Shown here piece by piece: positions 54,983 through 63,260 of a DNA stretch of 64,000 bases (position 1 is its first letter; each line of letters begins with the position of its first letter). Under the pieces are notes generated by a model. The model saw only the letters and a list, made by a program, of their open reading frames with translations, made no database searches and was not told the DNA's origin. The DNA lies in NCBI GenBank assembly GCA_033283385.1, contig JAWMQQ010000001.1:1488001-1552000 (forward strand), written 5' to 3'. The DNA comes from Mangrovimicrobium sp033283385. Its GTDB lineage: Bacteria; Pseudomonadota; Gammaproteobacteria; Pseudomonadales; Halieaceae. The position numbers and the translations under genes were made by a program.

Positions 54983-55861
54983 ATGAGCGAGTTCGACGGC
55001 GGCGCAGACGCGCGCAACTCCTATATCCTGTCTTTCAGCTGCCCGGACCGACTGGGCGTGGTGGCACTGTATTCCAGCCTGTTGTACGAGGTGGGGGCCA
55101 ATATCACCGAGGTGTCGAACTATTCCGACCCGGTGAGCCGCCGCTTTTTCCTGCGCTGCGTGTTCGATACCAGTGCCATGACCGTCAGCTTCGACAGCTT
55201 CCGCCAGCGCCTCGAGGCCCTGGCCGGCGAACTGGAGATGCGCTACGAACTGCGCTGCGAGGCCGACCGGCCGCGGCTGGTGCTGGCGGTGTCGAAGTAC
55301 GACCACTGCCTGAGCGCGCTGCTCACCAAGTGGCGTTCCGGGGCGCTGCCCGCAAATATCGTCGCCGTGGTCAGCAACCACGAGGACTGCAGGGACCTCT
55401 GCGAGTGGTACGGCCTGCCGTATCACCACCTGCCCGTGAGCGCACAAAAAAAACCGGCGCAGGAGGCGGCGCTGCTGGGCGTGTTCGAGGATGTGGGCGG
55501 CGAATTGCTCGTGCTGGCCCGCTACATGCAGATACTGTCCGACGGGCTGTGCGAGAAGCTGCGCGGCAGGGCGATCAACATCCACCATTCCTTCCTGCCC
55601 GGGTTCAAGGGCGCCAGGCCATACCACCAGGCCTACGAGCGCGGCGTCAAGGTGATCGGGGCCACCGCGCATTACGTGACCTCCGACCTCGACGAGGGGC
55701 CGATCATCGCCCAGGAGGTGCGACCCATAGACCACGAGATTTCGGTGGAGCAGATGGTGCACCTGGGCCACGATATCGAATCGACGGCGCTGTCCCACGC
55801 GGTGCGGCTGCACTGCGAGCAGCGCGTGATCCTCAACGGCCAGCGCACGGTAATACTGTAG
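54983..55861 (+). CDS. purU: Formyltetrahydrofolate deformylase
   Basis: 292 residues. It hydrolyses 10-formyltetrahydrofolate to formate and tetrahydrofolate, balancing one-carbon supply. The N-terminal ACT domain (LSFSCPDRLGVVALYSSLLYEVGANITEV, about 11-40) senses a regulator, and the C-terminal formyltransferase-like domain shows NIHHSFLPGFKGARPYHQAY with the catalytic His and the Asp in LDEGPIIAQEV. Its stop codon (TAG) lies inside a REP-like repeat. A terminator-like hairpin stands just upstream. Confidence 0.93.
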   Translation: MSEFDGGADARNSYILSFSCPDRLGVVALYSSLLYEVGANITEVSNYSDPVSRRFFLRCVFDTSAMTVSFDSFRQRLEALAGELEMRYELRCEADRPRLVLAVSKYDHCLSALLTKWRSGALPANIVAVVSNHEDCRDLCEWYGLPYHHLPVSAQKKPAQEAALLGVFEDVGGELLVLARYMQILSDGLCEKLRGRAINIHHSFLPGFKGARPYHQAYERGVKVIGATAHYVTSDLDEGPIIAQEVRPIDHEISVEQMVHLGHDIESTALSHAVRLHCEQRVILNGQRTVIL

Positions 55862-55950
55862 GAGTGCGCTCTGCGCGCCATCGCGCAGTTGTAGGAGCCT
55901 GCTATGCCCGAACGCGGACCGAGGCGATCGCCTGCGTAGCAGGCTCCTAC
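55857..55950. repeat. REP-like double element, copy 3, between purU and rnfH
   Basis: GTAGGAGTGCGCTCTGCGCG starts at the purU stop, then a second unit forms a perfect inverted repeat: GTAGGAGCCTGCTA (55891-55904) with TAGCAGGCTCCTAC (55937-55950). It ends directly before the rnfH stop (CTA 55951-55953 on plus). It probably also ends transcription between the two convergent genes. Confidence 0.8.
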
Positions 55951-56208
55951 CTAGTCGTCATCGTCCTCATCGTCGAGCACCCGTGTGATGCGCCGGTAAA
56001 TCTCGACCCGGTCGCCTTCCTTCAGCGCGTTGTCCAGCGTGGTGAACTTGCCGTAGATCCCGACCTTCATTTCAGTCGTATCGATCTCCGGCATTTTTTC
56101 CAGCAGCCCGCTCTGTGCGATGGCCTCCGCCACGGTGGCGCCCTCGCTCACGTCGAGTTCCACCCAGGACTGGTGGAGCCTGCCGGCGTAAACCACACTC
56201 ACTTGCAT
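55951..56208 (-). CDS. rnfH: RnfH-type ubiquitin-like protein
   Basis: 85 residues. SVVYAGRLHQSWVELDVSEGATVAEAIAQSGLLEKMPEID and GDRVEIYRRITRVLDDEDDDD identify the RnfH/UPF0125 family. It closes the rnfABCDGEH order seen in Azotobacter rnf1. Its exact role is not settled; it sits with Rnf for electron supply to nitrogenase. The start codon ATG 56208 is 22 bases after the rnfE stop. Confidence 0.93.
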   Translation of the reverse strand: MQVSVVYAGRLHQSWVELDVSEGATVAEAIAQSGLLEKMPEIDTTEMKVGIYGKFTTLDNALKEGDRVEIYRRITRVLDDEDDDD

Positions 56209-56230
56209 CGCAGCTACCTCCCGGGAAGTA

Positions 56231-56908
56231 TCAAAGTGTGGGCATCACGAGATCGCTGGACGGGCGACGCGCCTGCAGCCGGCGATCCACCAGGCGCTTG
56301 GCGGCAATCAGGAATCCCAGTGCCATGAACGCGCCGGGAGGCAGTACCGCCAGCAATATGCCGGAAAAATGCGGGATAACCGTGATCTCCAGCCAGGCGA
56401 AACCGTCACCCAGCAGCAGCGAGGCATGGGCGAAGAGGGTGCCGCTACCGAGAATCTCGCGCACGCCGCCGATCACTACCAGCACCCAGGTAAACCCCAT
56501 GCCCATGGCCAGCGCGTCCGCCGCCGCGTGGCGCACGCCGTTGCGCAGGGCGAAGCTCTCGGCCCGGCCGAAGATCGCGCAATTGGTGACGATCAGCGCG
56601 ATGAACAGGCCCAGCACCTTGTACAGCGGGTGCAGCCAGGCGTTGATCATCATATCGACCAGGGTGACCACGGTGGCGATCAGCACGATCAGCGCCGGTA
56701 TGCGTACCTGCGGCGTGATCATGCCGCGCAGCGCCGAGATCATTACATTGGTCAGTACCAGCACTGCAACAGAGGCCAGTCCCATCCCCAGGCCATTGGT
56801 CGCCGAGGTAGTCACGGCCAGCAGCGGGCACAGGGCCAGCATCTGGCCCATTGCGACGTTGTTGTTCCACAGGCCGTCGCCAAAAATCTGCCGATAGGGT
56901 GAAGTCAC
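56231..56908 (-). CDS. rnfE: Rnf complex membrane subunit E
   Basis: 225 residues from GTG 56908, which overlaps the rnfG stop by GTGA and follows GGAGAAGAA. It has six membrane helices with GLWNNNVAMGQMLALCPLLAVT and VTNCAIFGRAESFALRN, signatures of RnfE/NqrD. With RnfA it forms the core of the ion-translocating channel of the complex. The frame reaches 57073 in a non-homologous extension that is not used. Confidence 0.93.
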   Translation of the reverse strand: MTSPYRQIFGDGLWNNNVAMGQMLALCPLLAVTTSATNGLGMGLASVAVLVLTNVMISALRGMITPQVRIPALIVLIATVVTLVDMMINAWLHPLYKVLGLFIALIVTNCAIFGRAESFALRNGVRHAAADALAMGMGFTWVLVVIGGVREILGSGTLFAHASLLLGDGFAWLEITVIPHFSGILLAVLPPGAFMALGFLIAAKRLVDRRLQARRPSSDLVMPTL

Positions 56909-57564
56909 TTCTTCTCCTCCGCGGAATCCGCCCTTGCTGCGTGGGCGAGTTGTTGCCGGCGCCACTGGTCCAGCGCTTCCAGCGACTGGTGCACGCCGCG
57001 CACCACCGCGCGCGGGGTAATGGTCGCTCCGGTGAACTGGTCGAACTCGCCGCCGTCCTTCTTCACCGCCCACTCGGCCTCGCCGGTATTGGCCAGCGAC
57101 CTGCCGTTGAAGCCGTTAATCCAGCCGGAGCGGTCGATATCGATTTTGTCGCCCAGCCCCGGGGTCTCCTGGTGGCTGATCACCCGGACACCGGTAATCT
57201 CGCCGCTGGCGTCGATACCGACGATAAAACGGATTTCGCTGCCCCAGCCGTAGACCGAGGTGAGCAGCGCCGCGGCACTGAAAACGCCACTGTGGCTGCC
57301 GGGATAGAGCACCGGCGGTGAGGTGAAGACTCCCTGCTGCGGCAGCTTCCGGCTCTCGGCCAGCGGCGCATTGTCGTAGAGCTGCGCGGGAAGCACGGCG
57401 GCGAGCGTCGCACGCTTCTCTTCCTCGATGTGATCTGCAATAGCGCCCCGGGTCTCGTGATTGCCGATAATCAGCAGCACGCTGACAATGGCGCAGATGC
57501 CGCCGAGCAGGCCCGCCTGGTAGGCGAGACGCTTGCGGTACGCGGGCTGTGCGACACCGGGCAT
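56905..57564 (-). CDS. rnfG: Rnf complex FMN-binding subunit G
   Basis: 219 residues. One N-terminal membrane helix (GLLGGICAIVSVLLIIG) and an FMN domain where FTGATITPRAVVRGV carries the Thr that binds FMN covalently in the S/TGAT motif. It passes electrons on the membrane side of the complex. It starts one base after the rnfD stop. Confidence 0.94.
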   Translation of the reverse strand: MPGVAQPAYRKRLAYQAGLLGGICAIVSVLLIIGNHETRGAIADHIEEEKRATLAAVLPAQLYDNAPLAESRKLPQQGVFTSPPVLYPGSHSGVFSAAALLTSVYGWGSEIRFIVGIDASGEITGVRVISHQETPGLGDKIDIDRSGWINGFNGRSLANTGEAEWAVKKDGGEFDQFTGATITPRAVVRGVHQSLEALDQWRRQQLAHAARADSAEEKK

Positions 57565-57565
57565 G

Positions 57566-58651
57566 TCAGCTCGCCTTGCGCGCTTGCGGCTGTGCGCTTA
57601 CCGGCCTGCCGCGGAAGTTGCGCCCGTAGACCCGCGGCTTGCAGTAGCGATCCAGCAGCGGTGTCAGCGCGTTCATGAACAGCACGGCAAAGCCCACACC
57701 CTCGGGGAAGCCGCCCCAGCTGCGTATGGCGAACACCACCGCGCCGCAACCGGCTCCGAACAGCAACTGGCCGAGCTTCGAGGAGGGTGAGGTGACGTAA
57801 TCGGTTGCGATGAAAAACGCGCCCAGCATGATGCCGCCGGAGCTCAGCTGCAGCAGCGGGCCGGGGTAGTGGTCCGGGCTGGCGTGATGGAACAGGGCTG
57901 CCAGCAGCGCCATCGTGCCCAGCATCGCGACCGGAATGTGCCAGCTGACGATGCGCAGGGCCAGCAGCCACAGTCCGCCCAGCAGTACCAGCAGTTCGGA
58001 GGTTTCCCCGAGGCTGCCGCCGCTCCGGCCGAAGAGCGCGTCGAGTGCGCTGAAGTTCGCGTCGGCCAGGGACTGCACCGTCCCCGCAGTTTGCGCGGTT
58101 TTGAGCTCGCCGAGAATCGTGGCGCCGGTGAGGCCATCGGGGATGCCGCCGGTGGCAAAGGTGACCTGCAATGCGCTGGCGAAGTCCGGCATCGCAAGCT
58201 GTGCGGGCTGGATCCATGTGGTCATCTGTACCGGGAAGGACACCAGCAGCGCCACCCGGGCGAGCATGGCCGGGTTGAAGATGTTCTGCCCCAGCCCGCC
58301 GTAGAGGTGCTTGCCGACAGCGACGGCAAAGGCCGCGCCACCGGCGCCAATCCACCACGGCGCCCAGGGCGGCAGCGACATCGCGAGCAACCAGCCGGTG
58401 AGCAGGGCGGAGCCGTCCCCGAGCCGCCGCATGGGTTTATCCTGCAACAGCAGGCAGCCGGCCTCGGTCGCGAGTGCGGCGGCGCAGGTGACCAGCCACA
58501 GCAACAGGGCGGGCCAGCCGAACAGGTACACGCCGAATACGGTCGCGGGCAGCAGCGCCAGGCACACGTGGAACATGATGCGCTCCACCGATGCACTGCC
58601 GTGGGTGTGCGGGGCGACCCGCCGGGCCATTCCGGGCGGAACGCTGCTCAT
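57566..58651 (-). CDS. rnfD: Rnf complex membrane subunit D
   Basis: 361 residues, about ten membrane helices. GGIPDGLTGATILGELK contains the TGAT threonine for covalent FMN. The VYLFGWPALLLW and AGGAAFAVAVGKHLYGGLGQNIFNPA segments are typical of RnfD/NqrB. It overlaps rnfC by ATGA. Confidence 0.94.
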   Translation of the reverse strand: MSSVPPGMARRVAPHTHGSASVERIMFHVCLALLPATVFGVYLFGWPALLLWLVTCAAALATEAGCLLLQDKPMRRLGDGSALLTGWLLAMSLPPWAPWWIGAGGAAFAVAVGKHLYGGLGQNIFNPAMLARVALLVSFPVQMTTWIQPAQLAMPDFASALQVTFATGGIPDGLTGATILGELKTAQTAGTVQSLADANFSALDALFGRSGGSLGETSELLVLLGGLWLLALRIVSWHIPVAMLGTMALLAALFHHASPDHYPGPLLQLSSGGIMLGAFFIATDYVTSPSSKLGQLLFGAGCGAVVFAIRSWGGFPEGVGFAVLFMNALTPLLDRYCKPRVYGRNFRGRPVSAQPQARKAS

Positions 58652-60135
58652 GAGTCGGACTCCTCGGCCACCGGGGTGTCCTCCCGATTGCGTCGCGGTC
58701 GCTTCTTCGCGGCGCGTGCCGCCTTGGCCGCGCGTTTTTCCTCGGCCTCGCGTTCCAGTCGCGCGGCGCGCGCCTCGGTCAGTTGCTGCGTGTAGTTCAG
58801 CTTGCTTTCAGTCTGCCGGCGCTGGTACATCTCGGCCCTGGCGTACTCGAAAAAATTCACCAGTGGTATCTGCGAGGGGCAGACCCAGGAGCAGGTGCCG
58901 CAGAGAATGCAGTCGCGCAGGCCGTAATCGACGGCGCCATCGAAGTCGTCCGCGCGGGAGAATTTCGCCATTTCCAGCGGCACCAGTCCCATCGGGCAGG
59001 CATCGACGCAACGCCCGCAGCGAATGCAGGGATCGGGCGTGCGCTCGTTCACCTCGCGGCGGGTGAGGGCCAGTATGCCCGCGGTACCTTTCATTACCGG
59101 TACGTCGGGGGAGGGCAGGGCCTGGCCCATCATCGGCCCGCCCATCACCAGGCGGTCCGGCGGGCGGGTCAGGCCACCGCAGCTTTCCATGACGTGCCGG
59201 ATCGGTGTGCCGAACAGCGCCTCGACGTTGCGCGGTACGGCGACACAGCCGCCGGACAGGGTCAGTACCCGCGAGACCAGCGGGCGGCCGTAGCGCAGCG
59301 CCTGCTGGATGGCATAGGCGGTAGCCACGTTATGCACCAGGATGCCGAGGTCGTTGCTGCGGCCGCCGGCGGGGACCTCCAGGCCGGTCAGTGCCTGTAT
59401 CAGTTGCTTGGCCGAGCCCATCGGGTACATCGCGGGCACGGAGCGCACCTCGATCTTGCCGTAGGGGGCCGCCGCCTTGCGCATCGCCGCGATGGCTTCG
59501 GGCTTGTTGTCCTCGATGCCGATGATGATCTCGTAGCACTCGACGATGTGCTGGATCAGCCGCGCGCCCTCGACGATGGCCGCCGCGCGCTCGCGCATCA
59601 ACCGGTCGTCGGTGGTGAGGTAGGGTTCGCATTCTCCGCCGTTGATGATCAGGGTTTTGATCTCGTGGCGCCGACCCTGGCGCAGCTTGATCGCCGAGGG
59701 GAACACCGCGCCGCCGAGACCGACGATCCCGGCTTTTTCAACCTCGCTGGCAAGTTCTTCGGGTGAGCGCGAGAAAGGGTCGTCCTCACGCGCGGGCTCA
59801 AGCCAGCGCTCCTCGCCGTCCGGCTCGAGTATCAGCGCTGTAGAAGGAAGCCCGGAGGGGTGCGGCGCGACCACGTCTTCCAGTGCGACGACGGTGCCGG
59901 AGGTGGGCGCGTGCAGGTGGCTAGACAGGCCGACACCGGATACCGCAATGCACTGCCCCTTGGCGACGCGCTCGCCCGGCTGCACGATGGGCAGGGCGCT
60001 GGCCCCGGCCTGCTGGAACAGCGGCAGTACCAGCCGTTCGGGCAGGGGAATCCCGCTGAGAATCTCGCGCCCCGCGCTGGACTCCTTGTTGCCGCTGGGG
60101 TGGATGCCGCCGCGAATGGGCGCGAAGCCGAACAC
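58648..60135 (-). CDS. rnfC: Rnf complex NADH/FMN-binding, iron-sulfur subunit C
   Basis: 495 residues from GTG 60135, one base after the rnfB stop. Visible: GGECEPYLTTDD and VEKAGIVGLGGAVFPS (NADH/FMN region) and two [4Fe-4S] sites, CIRCGRCVDACPMG and CILCGTCSWVCPSQ. A basic Ala-rich tail (RAARLEREAEEKRAAKAARA) ends it. It takes electrons to or from NADH. The open frame reaching 60237 runs within rnfB and is not used. Confidence 0.93.
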   Translation of the reverse strand: MFGFAPIRGGIHPSGNKESSAGREILSGIPLPERLVLPLFQQAGASALPIVQPGERVAKGQCIAVSGVGLSSHLHAPTSGTVVALEDVVAPHPSGLPSTALILEPDGEERWLEPAREDDPFSRSPEELASEVEKAGIVGLGGAVFPSAIKLRQGRRHEIKTLIINGGECEPYLTTDDRLMRERAAAIVEGARLIQHIVECYEIIIGIEDNKPEAIAAMRKAAAPYGKIEVRSVPAMYPMGSAKQLIQALTGLEVPAGGRSNDLGILVHNVATAYAIQQALRYGRPLVSRVLTLSGGCVAVPRNVEALFGTPIRHVMESCGGLTRPPDRLVMGGPMMGQALPSPDVPVMKGTAGILALTRREVNERTPDPCIRCGRCVDACPMGLVPLEMAKFSRADDFDGAVDYGLRDCILCGTCSWVCPSQIPLVNFFEYARAEMYQRRQTESKLNYTQQLTEARAARLEREAEEKRAAKAARAAKKRPRRNREDTPVAEESDS

Positions 60136-60136
60136 C

Positions 60137-60664
60137 TCAGGCCACCATCGGCTTCGGCCAGTGCCAGCTGTGCAGGTTGGGCGCTTCCGGGGCGAGGTGT
60201 ATGCAGTCCTCCGGGCAGACCTCCTCGCACTTTGCACAACCCGTACAGGCGCTGCGGATTACCGCGTGAATCTGCCGGTTGGCGCCGACGATGGCGTCGG
60301 TGGGGCAGGCCTTGAAACAGCGGGTGCAACCGGTGCAGCGGCTCTCCTCGATGCTCGCCAGCATCGGCAGCGCGGTTTCACCCAGGGAATTGATATCGAT
60401 GCCGAGCATCGCCGCAAGTGTCTCGGCCAGTGCGCGGCCACCCGGCGGACAGCAGGTCACCGCCGCGCTGCCCTCGACCATGGCCTCGGCCGCGGGCTTG
60501 CAGCCGGCAAAGCCGCACTGTCCGCACTGGCTGCCGGGCAGCAGCGCCTCGACCTGCTCCACCAGGGGGTTGCCGTCCTCTACCGCGAACACCTTCGCGG
60601 CGAAGGCCAGCGCGCCGCCCAGCGCGAATCCGAGAACCGTCAGTACCAGCGTGGCGATAAACAT
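60137..60664 (-). CDS. rnfB: Rnf complex ferredoxin-type subunit B
   Basis: 175 residues. An N-terminal membrane helix (TLVLTVLGFALGGALAF), the [4Fe-4S] loop GSQCGQCGFAGCKP, and two ferredoxin sites CTGCTRCFKACP and CTGCAKCEEVCP. It should pass electrons between the complex and ferredoxin or flavodoxin that feed nitrogenase. It starts 13 bases after the rnfA stop. Confidence 0.95.
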   Translation of the reverse strand: MFIATLVLTVLGFALGGALAFAAKVFAVEDGNPLVEQVEALLPGSQCGQCGFAGCKPAAEAMVEGSAAVTCCPPGGRALAETLAAMLGIDINSLGETALPMLASIEESRCTGCTRCFKACPTDAIVGANRQIHAVIRSACTGCAKCEEVCPEDCIHLAPEAPNLHSWHWPKPMVA

Positions 60665-60677
60665 GTCACAGCCTCCC

Positions 60678-61250
60678 TCAGAGTATTCCGCCGAAACCCA
60701 TGAAAACCAGCGAGAGTATCCCCGCCGTCACCAGCGCGACCGGGGTGCCGGCAAACGTCTCCGGCACCGATGCCAGCGCCAGCCGCTCGCGCAGGCCGGC
60801 GAAGATCACCATTACCAGCGAGAAACCCAGCGCCGAGCCCAGGCCGTAGACCAGGCTCTCGCCCAGGTCGTGCTGCTCGCGCACGTTGAGCAGGGCGACC
60901 CCCAGCACGGCGCAGTTGGTGGTGATCAGCGGCAGGTAGATGCCCAGGGCCTTGTGCAGCAGCGGGCTGAAGCGCCGCATGACCAACTCGGTGAACTGCA
61001 CGATCGCCGCGATCACCAGGATGAAGGAGAGGATGCGCAGGAACTCGATGTGCAGCGGCTGCAGGATCCAGTTCTCCAGCGCCCAGCCGCAGACCGCGGA
61101 CAGGCTGAGCACGAAGGCGGTGGCGATGCCCATGCCCAGCGCGGCGCTCAGTTTGTTGGACACGCCCATCAGCGGGCACAGGCCGAGAAACTTGGCCAGT
61201 ACGATGTTGTTCACCAGAATGGTGCTGCCCAGCAGGGTGAGGTATTCCAT
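60678..61250 (-). CDS. rnfA: Rnf complex membrane subunit A
   Basis: 190 residues, six membrane helices; LLGSTILVNNIVLAKFLGLCPLMGVSNKL and TNCAVLGVAL are conserved in RnfA/NqrE. It is the first gene of rnfABCDGEH, a six-subunit pump plus RnfH linking ion motive force, NADH and low-potential electrons. The order and the nifLA neighbour match the nitrogen-fixation-linked rnf1 of Azotobacter. Its sigma-54 promoter is 86 bp upstream. Confidence 0.94.
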   Translation of the reverse strand: MEYLTLLGSTILVNNIVLAKFLGLCPLMGVSNKLSAALGMGIATAFVLSLSAVCGWALENWILQPLHIEFLRILSFILVIAAIVQFTELVMRRFSPLLHKALGIYLPLITTNCAVLGVALLNVREQHDLGESLVYGLGSALGFSLVMVIFAGLRERLALASVPETFAGTPVALVTAGILSLVFMGFGGIL

Positions 61251-61335
61251 GGGGTCTCGTCACCTCGTATGCGCCGGTTGCGGTCTGCTGCCTCGCGCCC
61301 GGACTGTCGCAAATGGACTCCGTTTACAGGGGGAT

Positions 61336-61351
61336 TGCATTTAGCGTGCCA
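61336..61351 (-). promoter_or_regulatory. Sigma-54 promoter of rnfABCDGEH
   Basis: Read on the minus strand: TGGCACGCTAAATGCA, with the -24 GG at 61350-61349 and the -12 GC at 61338-61337, exactly ten bases apart. A close match to the TGGCAC-N5-TTGCA consensus. Leader to rnfA about 75 nt. Confidence 0.85.
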
Positions 61352-61435
61352 TTGGCGCATTTGCCCCGGAGCTTGATCTGGATCATGCCGTCCCGGGCCA
61401 TTCCGGGTTTTTATCAGGGCGTGGGCACCGGATTT

Positions 61436-61451
61436 TGTCGCAAACCCGACA
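61436..61451. promoter_or_regulatory. NifA upstream activator site 1 (TGT-N10-ACA)
   Basis: TGT-CGCAAACCCG-ACA, an exact NifA-site match. It is 85 bp from the rnf -24 element and 97 bp before the nifL -24 element, so it can serve both. Confidence 0.78.
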
Positions 61452-61478
61452 ATCTTTTCTCGAGCGAAAATTTTTCAT

Positions 61479-61494
61479 TGTCGAATTTGCGACA
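61479..61494. promoter_or_regulatory. NifA upstream activator site 2 (TGT-N10-ACA)
   Basis: TGT-CGAATTTGCG-ACA, centre to centre 43 bp from site 1, about four turns. It lies 54 bp upstream of the nifL -24 element. Confidence 0.78.
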
Positions 61495-61545
61495 AATCCG
61501 CGAGGCGAATTGTCGTTTTTCTACGCGCTGTGGCGTTTTTGCGAC

Positions 61546-61563
61546 TGGGCATGGCTCTTGCAG
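61546..61563 (+). promoter_or_regulatory. Sigma-54 promoter of nifLA
   Basis: GGGCATGGCTCTTGCA has GG (61548-61549) and GC (61560-61561) at the sigma-54 spacing of ten. It is about 65 bp upstream of the start for transcription into nifL (ATG 61642). Confidence 0.72.
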
Positions 61564-61641
61564 TACCAATTCCGGGCCGAGTGCGCTGTCAGGCCTGACC
61601 GATTGGCGGGGCCCGGCCCCGCGCAGCAGCGAGGACAGGAC

Positions 61642-63246
61642 ATGTCGAAGAGCAAGCAGGGCGAGAGCAGTTCGAGGGTGGCGCTGGCCGCCGATGCGGG
61701 GCACGGTGCCGCGCTGGCGGAAACCGGCCTTCCCATCGACGGCGAAGGGCTCTCACCCGAGGTATTTTTCCAGGCGGTGGAACACTGCCCGGTGGCCATT
61801 TCCATTACCGACCTGAAGGCCAACATCCTCTACGCCAACCGCGCCTTTACCCAGGTCACCGGCTACCCGGACAACGAGGTGGTCGGCAAGAACGAATCGA
61901 TACTCTCCAACCACACCACGCCCCGACTGGTCTACCAGGCGCTCTGGGGGCGGCTGGCGCAACAGCGGCCCTGGACCGGCATGCTGGTGAACCGGCGGCG
62001 CGACGGCAGCATGTACCTGGCGGAGCTCACGGTGGCGCCGGTGATCAACGAGGAGGGGCAGACCGTCTACTACCTCGGCATGCACCGCGACGGCACCGAG
62101 GTCCACGAACTGCAGCAGCGGGTGCTGAACCAGAAGCTCACCATCGAATCGGTGGTGAACTCGGTGCCGGCGGCCATGGTGCTGATAGACGGCGCCGGCG
62201 GCATCGAACTTTCCAACCCGAGCTTCGACGCTATGGCGGCCGACCTGGCGCCGGGCGGCGACAGGCGCAGCTTTATCGATATGCTCGCGGGCCAGCTGCA
62301 CGAGGATTTCGGCGACCTGCACGCGCGCCAGCGCAATTTCGACAGCCGCGAGATCACCATGGATCGCGGCGACGGTTCGCCGCGGCGTTTCTCCTGCTTC
62401 GGCACCACCATCGCGATTGCGGCGGAAAGCCCCGACGGCTTCTTCCAGCGCGAGGTAGGGCACTACCTGCTGCTGATGGTCACGGACATCACCGAGCTGC
62501 GCAAGCACCAGGAGGAGATGCACCTGAACACCCTCAAGGCGCTGATGGCCGAGGAAGACCTGGTGCAGGGCATGCGCGAGACCGTCAACGGGGCGATCCA
62601 CCAGTTGCAGGGCCCGGTCAACCTGATCGCCGCGGCAGTGAGCACGCTGAAGCGGCGCGCCGCCGGCGGCGAGGAGGACGACCTGGTGCTGTCCGCCGCC
62701 GAGGAGGCGCTGGAAGCCGGCCGGCAGGCGCTGGACAACCTGATGGACACGCTGCCGCCGCCGTTGGAGGAGAACAAGCAACCGGTCAATATCAACCAGC
62801 TGATACGCGAGGTGCTGGCGCTGGAGACGGAGCAGATGCTGGCCCACGGCATCGTCATCGCCTGGCAGCCCTCGCTGCACCTGCCCGCGGTGATCGGGCA
62901 GGAACGCCGCCTGCGCAGCCTGTTCAAGCAACTGGTGCAAAACGCCGTAGAGGCGGTGGCCGATCGCAGTGTGAAAGTGCGCGAGCTGACCATCGCCACC
63001 CGCGCCGAGCGCGAGACGCTGGAAGTAGAGATCAGCGACACCGGCCCGGGCATCCCCCCGGACCAGCTGGTCAAGGTATTCCAGCCGTTTTTCAGCACCA
63101 AGAAAACCCGCAACGGCTTTCGCGGCATGGGCCTGCCCATGGTGCAGGAAATCGTCGCCGACCACGCCGGCACGGTCTATATCGACGCGGACTACCGGGA
63201 GGGATGCCGCGTCATCGTCCAGTTACCCATTGCAAAGCCCGAGTGA
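61642..63246 (+). CDS. nifL: NifL, PAS/FAD sensor that inhibits NifA
   Basis: 534 residues from ATG 61642, preceded by AGGACAGGAC. N-terminal PAS1 (VFFQAVEHCPVAISITDLKANILYANRAF; FAD-binding in the family) senses redox and oxygen; PAS2 follows (SVPAAMVLIDGAGGIELSN). A linker with IHQLQGPVNLIAAAVS keeps the histidine of Azotobacter NifL. The C-terminal kinase-like domain has LVQNAVEAV (N box), DTGPGIPPDQLVKVFQPFF (G1) and GMGLPMVQE (G2), and binds ADP rather than acting as a true kinase. The frame opens at 61435 but that part overlaps the NifA sites and is rejected. nifA follows after 14 bases. Confidence 0.93.
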   Translation: MSKSKQGESSSRVALAADAGHGAALAETGLPIDGEGLSPEVFFQAVEHCPVAISITDLKANILYANRAFTQVTGYPDNEVVGKNESILSNHTTPRLVYQALWGRLAQQRPWTGMLVNRRRDGSMYLAELTVAPVINEEGQTVYYLGMHRDGTEVHELQQRVLNQKLTIESVVNSVPAAMVLIDGAGGIELSNPSFDAMAADLAPGGDRRSFIDMLAGQLHEDFGDLHARQRNFDSREITMDRGDGSPRRFSCFGTTIAIAAESPDGFFQREVGHYLLLMVTDITELRKHQEEMHLNTLKALMAEEDLVQGMRETVNGAIHQLQGPVNLIAAAVSTLKRRAAGGEEDDLVLSAAEEALEAGRQALDNLMDTLPPPLEENKQPVNINQLIREVLALETEQMLAHGIVIAWQPSLHLPAVIGQERRLRSLFKQLVQNAVEAVADRSVKVRELTIATRAERETLEVEISDTGPGIPPDQLVKVFQPFFSTKKTRNGFRGMGLPMVQEIVADHAGTVYIDADYREGCRVIVQLPIAKPE

Positions 63247-63260
63247 GGCGGATGTAGCCG

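Noticed and set aside
61435..61641. Longer N-terminus for NifL
   Set aside because: It would cover both NifA sites and the sigma-54 promoter; the ATG at 61642 has a ribosome site and matches the family start.
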